A DNA stretch of 5,655 nt from an uncultured Clostridia bacterium (GTDB taxonomy: Bacteria > Bacillota > Clostridia > Oscillospirales > CAG-382), in NCBI GenBank assembly GCA_947627335.1, contig CANQVQ010000100.1, positions 1 through 5,655 on the forward strand, read 5' to 3'. Positions 1 through 5,655 of the stretch are shown piece by piece. The notes under the pieces were generated by a model. That model ran no database searches and was not told the DNA's origin. It saw nothing but the letters and a program-made list of their open reading frames with translations. The position numbers and the translations under genes are program-made. Within the stretch, counting starts at the first letter, position 1, and each line of letters starts with the position of its first letter.

Positions 1-907
1 AGACACGCGGATTGACCTCGATGACCGCATAGCGGAAGCTGTCCGGGTCGAGCGCGAACTGGCAGTTGCAGCCGCCGACGATGCCGAGGGCGGAAATGAT
101 GTCGAGGGACGCGGAACGGAGCATTTGATACTCCTTGTCCGCGAGCGTCAGCGCCGGCGCGACGACGACCGAGTCGCCGGTATGGATGCCGACCGGATCC
201 ACGTTCTCCATCGAGCAGACCGCGACGACGTTGCCAGCCGCGTCCCGCATGGTTTCAAATTCGATCTCCTTCCAGCCCGCGATGCACTTTTCGATCAACA
301 CCTGCGTGATCGGGGAAAGCTCCAGCCCGACCTGCGCGATCTCGCGAAGCTCGGCTTCGGTATTCGCGATGCCGCCGCCGGAACCGCCGAGCGTATACGC
401 CGGGCGGACGATGACCGGGTAGCCGATCTCCGCCGCCGAACGGACGGCGCTCCCGAGGTCGTTCGCGATCTCCGACGGAACGACCGGCTGACCGATCTCC
501 TGCATCAGCTTGCGGAACAGGTCGCGGTCCTCCGCCTTTTCGATCGCGTCGATACCGGAACCGAGCAGCCGCACGCCGTTCCGCTCCAGCGCCCCGGAAC
601 GGGAAAGCTGCATGGCGATGGTCAGCCCCGTCTGTCCGCCCAGCCCGGAAAGCAGCCCGTCCGGGCGCTCCTTTTCGAGGATGCGCTCAACGGTTTCGGC
701 GTTGAGCGGTTCGAGGTAGATCTCGTCCGCGAGGTGCTTGTCCGTCATGATCGTGGCGGGATTGGAGTTGACCAGCACGACGTTGACGCCTTCCTCCCGC
801 AGGACGCGGCAGGCCTGCGCCCCGGCGTAGTCGAATTCCGCCGCCTGTCCGATGACGATCGGACCGGACCCGATCACGAGGACCTTGCGGATACTGTTGT
901 CTTTCAC
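1..907 (-). CDS. carB: Carbamoyl-phosphate synthase large subunit, N-terminal part (3' end cut off by window)
   Basis: CarB makes carbamoyl phosphate from bicarbonate, ATP and ammonia delivered by CarA. The visible 302 codons cover the first ATP-grasp half (carboxyphosphate synthesis) of a protein usually about 1,060-1,070 residues long. Seen in the translation: SGPIVIGQAAEFDYAGAQ near residue 14, VNSNPATIMTD at 46-56, KAEDR at 124-128, the ATP-grasp signature YPVIVRPAYTLGGSGGG at 163-179, GWKEIEFE at 211-218, SMENVDPVGIHTGDS at 232-246 and VIEVNPRV at 295-302. Residues matching the E. coli substrate and metal ligands are present (R128, R168, E214, H242, Q283, E297, N299, R301). The start is GTG at 907-905; the ATG at 915 is in another frame and stops after three codons. 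The start lies 4 bases after the carA stop and has a strong ribosome binding site inside carA. The second ATP-grasp half and the allosteric domain are outside the window, so effector control cannot be read. Identification is secure. Confidence 0.97.
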   Translation of the reverse strand, partial: MKDNSIRKVLVIGSGPIVIGQAAEFDYAGAQACRVLREEGVNVVLVNSNPATIMTDKHLADEIYLEPLNAETVERILEKERPDGLLSGLGGQTGLTIAMQLSRSGALERNGVRLLGSGIDAIEKAEDRDLFRKLMQEIGQPVVPSEIANDLGSAVRSAAEIGYPVIVRPAYTLGGSGGGIANTEAELREIAQVGLELSPITQVLIEKCIAGWKEIEFETMRDAAGNVVAVCSMENVDPVGIHTGDSVVVAPALTLADKEYQMLRSASLDIISALGIVGGCNCQFALDPDSFRYAVIEVNPRV

Positions 908-911
908 GTCC

Positions 912-1991
912 TCATACCTCCATCATCGAAAGGAACCGATCGAACAGAAACGACGTGTCGTGCGGACCCGCCGCCGCTTCCGGGTGAAACTGCACCGTAA
1001 AGCAGCGCAGACCGGGGTAACGCAGCCCCTCGCAGCTTCCGTCGTTGGCGTTGACGTACGTTTCTTCCGCGACCCCCGCGAGGCTTTCGCCAAGGACCGC
1101 GTAGCCGTGGTTCTGGCTGGTGATATAGGTGCGGTTCCCGCCGACTTCCCGAACCGGCTGGTTCGCGCCCCGATGCCCGTAGGGCAGTTTGACGGTCTTT
1201 CCGCCCATGGCGAGCGCCGCAAGCTGATGTCCGAGGCAGATGCCGAACACCGGCAGTTTGCCGATAAGTTTGCGCAGTTCGGCGATGCAGGCGGTGTTCT
1301 CCGCCGGGTCGCCCGGTCCGTTCGACAGCATCACCCCGTCCGGTGCGCTTCGCAGGACGGTTTCGGCGGTCGTATCGAACGGGTAGACCGTCACGTCGCA
1401 CCCGCGTGCCGTCAGCGAACGGACGATGTTCCGCTTCGCGCCGTAATCCAGCAGCGCCACGCGGAAGCGGGACTTGCCGCCGTCTGCGGGATACACCTCG
1501 GTTTCCCGACGGCTGACCGACGCGACCGCGTCCCGCACGGCGTAGGTTCGCACCACCGCGAGGTCCACGTCGGGGGTCGGGCTGATGATCGCGTTCATCA
1601 CGCCGTTTTCGCGGATCTGCCGCGTGATTTGCCGGGTATCCACCCCGCAGATGCCGCAGACGCCGCGCTCCTTCAAAAAGCCGTCCAAAGCCCCCTCGGA
1701 GCGGAAATTCGACGGCGAATCGCACAGTTCCCGCACGACGTACCCCTTCACGGCGCACGTCCCCTCGAAATCCGTCGGGATCACGCCGTAATTTCCGATC
1801 AGCGGAAAGGTCTGCACGACGATCTGCCCGGCGTAGCTCGGGTCGGTCAGCGTTTCGAGGTAGCCGACCATGCCGGTCGTAAAGACCAGCTCGCCGACGC
1901 TCTCGCTGGCTTCGCCGGCTTCGCCGGCTTTGCCGATCTGCCGTCCCGCGTAGACGGTGCCGTCGCTCAGGATCAAATAGGCGTTCTTCAT
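912..1991 (-). CDS. carA: Carbamoyl-phosphate synthase small subunit (glutamine amidotransferase)
   Basis: CarA hydrolyses glutamine and passes the ammonia to CarB. The 359-residue protein is slightly shorter than E. coli CarA (about 382). The N-terminal CPSase domain (about residues 1-130) carries VGELVFTTGMVGYLETLTDPSY at 32-53 and GICGVDTRQITR at 113-124. The class I glutamine amidotransferase domain (about 176-359) carries DYGAKRNIVR at 182-191, SNGPGDP at 223-229, the nucleophile elbow FGICLGHQ at 249-256 (Cys252), GHRGANQPV at 272-280, and FHPEA at 335-339, which supplies His336 and Glu338. The catalytic triad is therefore complete. The ATG at 1991 fits the family N-terminus (MKNAYLILSDGTVYAGR) and follows AAAGGA at 8 bases. 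A short AGE/ASE repeat at residues 22-30 lengthens the loop before VGELVF by about six residues relative to E. coli. The place between argF and carB points to an arginine-linked rather than pyrimidine-only enzyme, but the protein alone cannot settle that. Confidence 0.98.
   Translation of the reverse strand: MKNAYLILSDGTVYAGRQIGKAGEAGEASESVGELVFTTGMVGYLETLTDPSYAGQIVVQTFPLIGNYGVIPTDFEGTCAVKGYVVRELCDSPSNFRSEGALDGFLKERGVCGICGVDTRQITRQIRENGVMNAIISPTPDVDLAVVRTYAVRDAVASVSRRETEVYPADGGKSRFRVALLDYGAKRNIVRSLTARGCDVTVYPFDTTAETVLRSAPDGVMLSNGPGDPAENTACIAELRKLIGKLPVFGICLGHQLAALAMGGKTVKLPYGHRGANQPVREVGGNRTYITSQNHGYAVLGESLAGVAEETYVNANDGSCEGLRYPGLRCFTVQFHPEAAAGPHDTSFLFDRFLSMMEV
917..921 (-). promoter_or_regulatory. 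Ribosome binding site for carB inside the end of carA
   Basis: The minus strand reads GGAGG here, followed by 9 bases and then the GTG start of carB at 907. The motif lies in the last codons of carA (ATG GAG GTA TGA). It decides the carB start, because no in-frame ATG lies nearby, and it suggests that carB translation is coupled to the end of carA translation. Confidence 0.8.
1902..1928 (-). repeat. Three tandem 9-base units inside carA
   Basis: Read on the minus strand, the unit GCCGGCGAA occurs twice exactly (1928-1920 and 1919-1911). A third, diverged copy, GCCAGCGAG, follows at 1910-1902 with two changes. The units are in frame and encode AGE-AGE-ASE, residues 22-30 of CarA. Because the unit is a multiple of three, gain or loss of a copy would keep the frame. 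From memory, E. coli CarA has only five residues (ATGSA) between GRAIG and VGEVVF, where this protein has eleven. That difference equals two repeat units. Confidence 0.9.
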
Positions 1992-1999
1992 GGGTCTGT

Positions 2000-2005
2000 T
2001 CCTTT
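2000..2005 (-). promoter_or_regulatory. Ribosome binding site for carA
   Basis: The minus strand reads AAAGGA, 8 bases before the carA ATG at 1991. It lies in the 32-base argF-carA gap, the longest gap in the window. I found no -10/-35 pair, hairpin with T-run or operator-like palindrome in that gap, so carA is most likely read through from argF. Confidence 0.7.
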
Positions 2006-2023
2006 CCGTCGGGTCTTGTCGGT

Positions 2024-3019
2024 TTACGCGAGCGTCGCCGCCATGACGGCTTTGATCGTGTGCATACGGTTCTCCGCTTCGTCGAACACGATGGAAGCGG
2101 GGCTTTCAAACACCTCGTCGGTGACTTCCATGCAGTCGATCCCGTAGGCGTCGCCGATTTTTTTGCCGATGTCGGTCCTGCGGTCGTGGAAGGCGGGCAG
2201 GCAGTGCATGAACCGGCACTGCTCCCCGGCAAGCCGCATCAGTTCCGCCGTCACGCGGTAGGGCGACAGCGCCTTGATCCGCTCCGCCCAGACTTCCTCC
2301 GGCTCTCCCATCGACACCCAGACGTCCGTATACAGCACGTCCGCACCGCGGACCGCCTCCGACGGGTCGATACGGAACGCGACCGAACCGCCGGACTGCG
2401 CACACAGCTTTTCGCAAGCCTCCCGCAACGGTTTTTCCGGGAAATACGCCTCCGGCGCACAGGCGACGAAGTGCATTCCGAGCTTCGCACAGCCCACCAT
2501 CAGGGAGTTTCCCATATTGTAGCGGGCGTCGCCGAGGTAGACCAGTTTCCGCCCGGCGAGCGAACCGAAATGTTCGCGGATCGTCAGAAAATCCGCCAAA
2601 ATCTGCGTCGGGTGGGATTGGTTCGTCAACCCGTTCCAGACCGGCACCCCGGCGTACTTCGCGAGCTCCTCGACGACCTCCTGCCCGTATCCGCGGTACT
2701 CGATGCCGTCGAACATCCGTCCGAGCACCCGTGCGGTGTCCGGGATGCTCTCCTTTTTGCCGATCTGCGAGCCTTGCGGGTCGAGGTAGACCGGGTGCAT
2801 CCCGAGGTCGGACGCGGCGACTTCAAAGCTGCAGCGGGTGCGCGTGCTGGTCTTTTCAAAGATCAGGGCGATATTTTTGCCTTCGCACAGCCGATGCGGG
2901 ACGCCGGAACGCTTCTTTTGCTTGAGGTCCGCCGCCAGATCGAGCAGGTATGTCAGTTCCTCCGGGGTGTGATCCAGCAGTTTCAGGAAGGAACGCCCTT
3001 TTAAGGATACGGTTTGCAT
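2024..3019 (-). CDS. argF: Ornithine carbamoyltransferase, long (ArcB/E. coli-like) type
   Basis: This enzyme joins carbamoyl phosphate to ornithine to give citrulline and phosphate. It has 331 residues, within the 330-340 range of the long OTC group. The carbamoyl-phosphate domain has FEKTSTRTRCSFE at 54-66 (STRTR at 58-62), GSQIGKKES at 83-91, and HPTQ at 136-139. The ornithine domain has GDARYNMGNSLM at 163-174, DVWVSMGE at 232-239 (the SMG loop that closes on ornithine) and HCLPAFHD at 272-279 with the active-site cysteine. These rule for OTC over aspartate or putrescine carbamoyltransferase. I chose the ATG at 3019 because MQTVSLKGRSFLKLLD fits the family start and AAAGGAG lies 8 bases upstream. 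An in-frame ATG at 3145 would overlap argD by over 100 bases and add an unrelated tail. The operon, with carAB directly downstream, favours an anabolic ArgF role, although the sequence type is shared with catabolic ArcB proteins. Confidence 0.96.
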   Translation of the reverse strand: MQTVSLKGRSFLKLLDHTPEELTYLLDLAADLKQKKRSGVPHRLCEGKNIALIFEKTSTRTRCSFEVAASDLGMHPVYLDPQGSQIGKKESIPDTARVLGRMFDGIEYRGYGQEVVEELAKYAGVPVWNGLTNQSHPTQILADFLTIREHFGSLAGRKLVYLGDARYNMGNSLMVGCAKLGMHFVACAPEAYFPEKPLREACEKLCAQSGGSVAFRIDPSEAVRGADVLYTDVWVSMGEPEEVWAERIKALSPYRVTAELMRLAGEQCRFMHCLPAFHDRRTDIGKKIGDAYGIDCMEVTDEVFESPASIVFDEAENRMHTIKAVMAATLA

Positions 3020-3027
3020 GGTTTTTT

Positions 3028-3034
3028 CTCCTTT
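3028..3034 (-). promoter_or_regulatory. Ribosome binding site for argF
   Basis: The minus strand reads AAAGGAG, followed by an A-rich 8-base spacer and then the ATG at 3019. It lies in the 17-base gap after the argD stop and fixes the argF start against the longer upstream frame. Confidence 0.8.
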
Positions 3035-3036
3035 CG

Positions 3037-4209
3037 TCAGCAGTCCGCGCAGACGGACAGGAAACGCTCGAGAGCGGTTTGCAGCAGTTCCGTCGGAATG
3101 TTCAGGGCGGGCAGGAAACGGACCTTCTCCTTCGCCGTCAGGCAAAGTACGCCCTTCTCAAGGCAGACGGAAACGACTTCCTTCGCCGGTCGGACGGTTT
3201 CCACGCCGATCATCAACCCCAGCCCCGTGACCGAGCGGACGCCTTTCGCGTCCCGCAGCATCGAGAATGCCAGCCGGCTCTTTTCCCGCACGGACGCGAG
3301 GAACGGCTCGTCAAGGCGCTCCAGAACGCTGTACGCGCCCGCACAGCAGACCGGGTTCCCGCCGAACGTCGAACCGTGGTCGCCGAAGCCGAGGACGTCC
3401 TTCGCCTTTTCGCCGATCAGCGTCGCACCCAGCGGCAGACCGCCGCCAAGCCCCTTCGCGGTCGAAACCACGTCCGGTCGAACGCCGAACTGCTCGTACG
3501 CGTAGAGCGTGCCGGTCCGACCGTTGCCAGTCTGCACTTCGTCGATCATCAGCAGCACGTCCTGCTCCTCGCACAGCTTCGCAAGCCCCTGCACGAACGA
3601 CGGGTCGAGCGGGACGACCCCGCCCTCGCCCTGAATACATTCGATCAGGATCCCGGCGGTCGGATAGGTCCGCAGAAGCCGTTCGACGGCGGCGAGGTCC
3701 CCCGCCGGTGCGTGATGGAAGCCGGGGGTCAGCGGTTGGAACAGCTCGTGGTAGTGTTCCTGCCCGGTCGCCGCAAGCGTCGTGAGCGTGCGCCCGTGGA
3801 AGCTGTTCTCCAGCGTCAGGATCGCACAATACTGCGGTCCCTTCTTTTCGGACGCGTACTTCCGTGCGACCTTGACGGCGCATTCGTTCGCTTCCGCGCC
3901 GGAATTGCTGTAGAACACCCGCTGCATCCCGGTGCGTCGGCAGAGCAGTTCGGCAAGCCTGGCGCAGGGCTCGGTATAGTACAGGTTGGACGTGTGCTGC
4001 AGTTTGGTCAACTGCTCCGTCACCGCACCGCACCAAACCGGGTCGGCAAACCCGAACGCGGTCACGCCGATGCCGGAACCCATGTCGATATACGCCTTCC
4101 CCGCCCCGTCATACGCCAAAGAGCCTTCGCCGCGCACCAGGTCCACCGGGAACCGCGCATAGGTATGGGCGATGTAGGTCTGGTCCAACGCCCGCAGCCG
4201 TTCATTCAT
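3037..4209 (-). CDS. argD: Acetylornithine aminotransferase (PLP-dependent, class III)
   Basis: ArgD transfers an amino group from glutamate to N-acetylglutamate semialdehyde, giving N-acetylornithine. The 390-residue length is typical of the family. Visible motifs in order: GSGIGVTAFGF at 44-54, SNLYYTEPC at 74-82, SNSGAEANE at 101-109 (phosphate-binding segment of the cofactor site), SFHGRT at 136-141, ECIQGEGGV at 190-198, MIDEVQTGNGRTG at 221-233 (Asp223 contacts the PLP ring nitrogen), STAKGLGGG at 249-257 with Lys252 as the PLP Schiff-base lysine, GSTFGGNP at 279-286, and RFLPALNI at 364-371. The fold-type I active site looks complete. The ATG at 4209 overlaps the end of argB by 8 bases and is preceded by a purine-rich stretch with AAGGA. 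Related class III enzymes (ornithine or succinylornithine aminotransferases) share these motifs; the position between argB and argF makes the arginine role by far the most likely. The loop wording resembles Clostridia ArgD. Confidence 0.96.
   Translation of the reverse strand: MNERLRALDQTYIAHTYARFPVDLVRGEGSLAYDGAGKAYIDMGSGIGVTAFGFADPVWCGAVTEQLTKLQHTSNLYYTEPCARLAELLCRRTGMQRVFYSNSGAEANECAVKVARKYASEKKGPQYCAILTLENSFHGRTLTTLAATGQEHYHELFQPLTPGFHHAPAGDLAAVERLLRTYPTAGILIECIQGEGGVVPLDPSFVQGLAKLCEEQDVLLMIDEVQTGNGRTGTLYAYEQFGVRPDVVSTAKGLGGGLPLGATLIGEKAKDVLGFGDHGSTFGGNPVCCAGAYSVLERLDEPFLASVREKSRLAFSMLRDAKGVRSVTGLGLMIGVETVRPAKEVVSVCLEKGVLCLTAKEKVRFLPALNIPTELLQTALERFLSVCADC
4202..4209 (-). other. argB/argD 8-base overlap (start-stop coupling)
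   Basis: The minus strand reads ATGAATGA. The ATG at 4209 starts argD and the final TGA at 4204-4202 ends argB, in another frame. The argD binding site (AAGGA at 4225-4221, 11 bases upstream) is inside argB. Ribosomes finishing argB can therefore readily start argD; coupling is inferred from this layout. Confidence 0.9.
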
Positions 4210-5086
4210 GTTTCCGCACTTCCTTTCCTTCCGCGACCACCGTGCCGGCGCCCTCGTCCGTCAGCAATTCCATGAGGATCGCGTGCGGGATCCGCCCGTC
4301 CATGATCGTGACGTTGCGGACCCCCCGATGGATCGCCTCTACGCAGCATTCCACCTTCGGGATCATGCCGCCGCTGATGATGCCTTCGGAGAAGAGCGCC
4401 TTCGCTTCCGCCAGCGTGACCGACGGGATCAGCGTCGTCGGGTCGTTCTTATCCCGCAGAATGCCCGCCGTGTCGGTCATCATGATCATTCGCTCCGCGC
4501 CGAGCGCCCCGGCGATGTACGCGGCGGCGGTGTCGCCGTTGATGTTGTAGGTGTTTCCGTCCCGGTCGCAGCCGAGCGTGGACACGACGGGGATATACCC
4601 CTTCTCAAGCAGGTCCTCCACCGCGTCGATGTTCACGCGGTCGATGCGCCCGACGTAACCGAGTCGCTCGTCCTTCGGCGACGCTTCGATCAGCCGTCCG
4701 TCCATGCCGGAAATGCCCATCGCCTTGCCGCCGTGACATTCGAGCAGGTTGACAAGCGTCTTGTTGACCTTTCCGGCGAGCACCATCTGCACGATGTCCG
4801 CCGTTTCCTTGTCCGTCACGCGAAGCCCGTCGATAAAGACCGGCTCCTTGCCGAGCCGACCCATCAGGTCGCTGATCTCCGGTCCGCCGCCGTGCACCAG
4901 CACGACCCGCACCCCGACCAGCCACAGCAGGACGATGTCCTCCATCACCTGCTCCTTGAGCTTCTCGTCTACCATCGCGTTCCCGCCGTACTTGATGACG
5001 ACGGTTTTGCCGTAATATTTTTGAATGTACGGAAGCGCCTGCGTCAGCACCTCCGCCCGCTGTGCGTTTGAAAACTGATTCTGCAT
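4202..5086 (-). CDS. argB: Acetylglutamate kinase, probably arginine-inhibited type
   Basis: ArgB phosphorylates N-acetylglutamate with ATP, usually the controlled step when ArgJ recycles acetyl groups. The protein has 294 residues and belongs to the amino acid kinase family. Seen: VVIKYGGNAM at 29-38 with Lys32, VLVHGGGPE at 62-70, DGLRVTD at 86-92 (Arg89 expected to bind substrate), YNINGDTAA at 180-188, MMTDTAGIL at 202-210, and GGMIPKVE at 239-246 with Lys244. About 25 residues precede the kinase core and look like an N-terminal helix (AEVLTQALPYIQKYYG). In known arginine-sensitive hexameric enzymes such as those of Pseudomonas and Thermotoga, this helix links dimers and helps form the arginine site. 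The C-terminal HAILMELLTDEGAGT segment at 268-282 also matches that class. Feedback inhibition by arginine is therefore inferred, not shown. The start at 5086 keeps the helix and has AGGAG upstream. The gene lies 18 bases after argJ and overlaps argD. Confidence 0.98.
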   Translation of the reverse strand: MQNQFSNAQRAEVLTQALPYIQKYYGKTVVIKYGGNAMVDEKLKEQVMEDIVLLWLVGVRVVLVHGGGPEISDLMGRLGKEPVFIDGLRVTDKETADIVQMVLAGKVNKTLVNLLECHGGKAMGISGMDGRLIEASPKDERLGYVGRIDRVNIDAVEDLLEKGYIPVVSTLGCDRDGNTYNINGDTAAAYIAGALGAERMIMMTDTAGILRDKNDPTTLIPSVTLAEAKALFSEGIISGGMIPKVECCVEAIHRGVRNVTIMDGRIPHAILMELLTDEGAGTVVAEGKEVRKHE

Positions 5087-5096
5087 GGGTCCCTCG

Positions 5097-5101
5097 CTCC
5101 T
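5097..5101 (-). promoter_or_regulatory. Ribosome binding site for argB
   Basis: The minus strand reads AGGAG, 10 bases before the argB ATG at 5086, in the 18-base gap after argJ. A second purine run, GAGGG at 5095-5091, is only 4 bases from the start and is a less likely site. Confidence 0.65.
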
Positions 5102-5104
5102 GCT

Positions 5105-5655
5105 TTATGTACGGTAGTCGCCGTTGATTTTGACGTAGTCGTAGGTCAGGTCGCAGCCCCAGGCGGTCGCTTCCCCGGGTCCGTCGCCGACCGTGACGCG
5201 AATTTCGATCTCCTTTTCGAGCAGGATCTCCTTCGCAAGCTCCTCGGAGAACGGCACGCCCGCCCCGTCCCGGCAGACCTCCACGCTCCCTTTCGCCGAA
5301 ACGAACGACACGCCGACGCCGTCGATGCGGATGTCCGCGCCGCTGTAGCCGAGCGCGCAGAGCACCCGCCCCCAGTTCGCGTCCGCGCCGAACATCGCCG
5401 ACTTGACGAGGCTGGAACAGATGACGCTTTTTGCCGCGATGCGGGCGGTTTGCGTATCTTTCGCCCCACGAACCGTACATTCGAGCAGCCGCGTCGCGCC
5501 TTCGCCGTCCCCGGCGAGCATACGGCACAGGCAGACCGTGACGGTGTTGAGCGCCCGCATGAATGTCGCGAACGCCTCGCCCTCCGCCGTGATCTCCGCG
5601 TTCCCGGCAAGCCCGTTGGCGAGCAGGATCACCATGTCGTTGGTCGAGGTGTCGC
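5105..5655 (-). CDS. argJ: Glutamate N-acetyltransferase / ornithine acetyltransferase ArgJ, C-terminal part (5' end outside window)
   Basis: ArgJ moves the acetyl group from N-acetylornithine to glutamate, releasing ornithine and renewing N-acetylglutamate. About 182 codons are visible, nearly all of the beta chain of a roughly 400-residue precursor. The first full codons read DTSTND, part of the family's GDTSTND motif, followed by MVILLANGLAGN, so the Met at 5635 is internal and not the start. Further motifs are DGEGAT (its Glu at 5503-5501 matches a known active-site Glu), LVKSAMFGADANWGR with NWGR at 5377-5366, and the C-terminal NGDYRT before TAA. Family structures use an Asn and a Ser/Thr five residues apart at this C-terminus; both are here. 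The self-cleavage threonine should lie a few dozen residues upstream, outside the window. Whether the enzyme also uses acetyl-CoA (bifunctional type) cannot be read from this part. It is the first gene visible in the operon, and any promoter is beyond 5655. Confidence 0.97.
   Translation of the reverse strand, partial: DTSTNDMVILLANGLAGNAEITAEGEAFATFMRALNTVTVCLCRMLAGDGEGATRLLECTVRGAKDTQTARIAAKSVICSSLVKSAMFGADANWGRVLCALGYSGADIRIDGVGVSFVSAKGSVEVCRDGAGVPFSEELAKEILLEKEIEIRVTVGDGPGEATAWGCDLTYDYVKINGDYRT

Noticed and set aside
125..1000. Plus-strand open frame of 291 codons at the low-coordinate end of the window
   Set aside because: The minus strand here encodes CarB with conserved ATP-grasp residues from 907 to position 1; the plus frame is its shadow.
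1992..2023. Possible promoter, attenuator or terminator between argF and carA
   Set aside because: The 32-base gap holds only a ribosome binding site; I found no stem-loop with a T-run and no paired promoter elements.
852..2147. Plus-strand open frame of 431 codons opposite carA and the carB start
   Set aside because: It lies antisense to carA, which has a full set of catalytic motifs. Its translation is Arg/Asp/Val-rich with no recognisable domain. Long antisense frames are expected in GC-rich coding DNA.
904..2232. Minus-strand 442-codon frame spanning carA and part of argF
   Set aside because: It is out of frame with both genes, is Arg/Gly-rich, and has none of the motifs found in the carA frame.
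2024..3019. Putrescine carbamoyltransferase instead of OTC
   Set aside because: The SMG loop (DVWVSMGE) and HCLPAFHD are those of ornithine-specific enzymes, and the neighbours are arginine biosynthesis genes rather than agmatine genes.
3020..3145. Longer ArgF beginning at the in-frame ATG at 3145
   Set aside because: The extra 42 residues match no OTC N-terminus and overlap argD, whereas the ATG at 3019 has a good binding site and the expected family start.
2060..4275. Plus-strand open frames opposite argF and argD (2060-3004 and 2950-4275)
   Set aside because: Both are shadows of strongly supported minus-strand genes, with low-complexity Arg-rich translations and no family motif.
4208..5071. 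Plus-strand open frame of 287 codons opposite argB
   Set aside because: It is His/Arg/Asp-rich with no recognisable domain, and it mirrors argB almost end to end.
5633..5635. ATG as a possible start of a small 176-residue protein
   Set aside because: The frame stays open to the window edge and reads DTSTND just upstream, a conserved internal ArgJ motif. This is an internal methionine.
1..5655. A previously undescribed system hidden in the window
   Set aside because: Nearly every base belongs to a well-known arginine/carbamoyl-phosphate gene in an intact frame. No extra gene, array, mobile element or unexplained non-coding block is present.

Overview
The window is a GC-rich (about 60% by eye) stretch of bacterial chromosome. 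It is filled by one tightly packed operon that is read entirely from the minus strand. In transcription order, from high to low coordinates, it contains argJ (3' part only), argB, argD, argF, carA and carB (5' part only). All six reading frames are intact. Five starts are visible in the window; each follows a Shine-Dalgarno-like sequence, and the gaps run from an 8-base overlap to 32 bases. There is no gene-free stretch of any size. I saw no internal promoter, terminator, RNA gene, CRISPR array or mobile element.

The proteins look like those of a GC-rich Clostridia member, with Oscillospiraceae/Ruminococcaceae relatives as a tentative guess. The reasons are the joined arg-car gene set, the style of ArgD (SGIGVTAFGF, LQHTSNLYYTEPC, TFGGNPVCCAG) and the style of ArgJ (GADANWGRVLCA). 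This taxonomic call rests on remembered family patterns, not on a search.

Together the genes make citrulline. ArgJ recycles the acetyl group between N-acetylornithine and glutamate. ArgB phosphorylates N-acetylglutamate. ArgD transaminates the semialdehyde that ArgC (not in the window) would produce. CarA and CarB make carbamoyl phosphate from glutamine, bicarbonate and ATP. ArgF joins carbamoyl phosphate to ornithine. The last two steps to arginine (argG, argH) and the first dedicated reductase (argC) are not visible; argC may lie just upstream of argJ, beyond position 5655.

I do not see a previously undescribed system here. The points worth a second look are small: a 9-base tandem repeat in carA that makes an insertion of about two units in the N-terminal domain, an ornithine carbamoyltransferase of the long ArcB/E. 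coli-like type inside a Firmicutes-like biosynthetic operon, and translational coupling at the argB/argD and carA/carB junctions.
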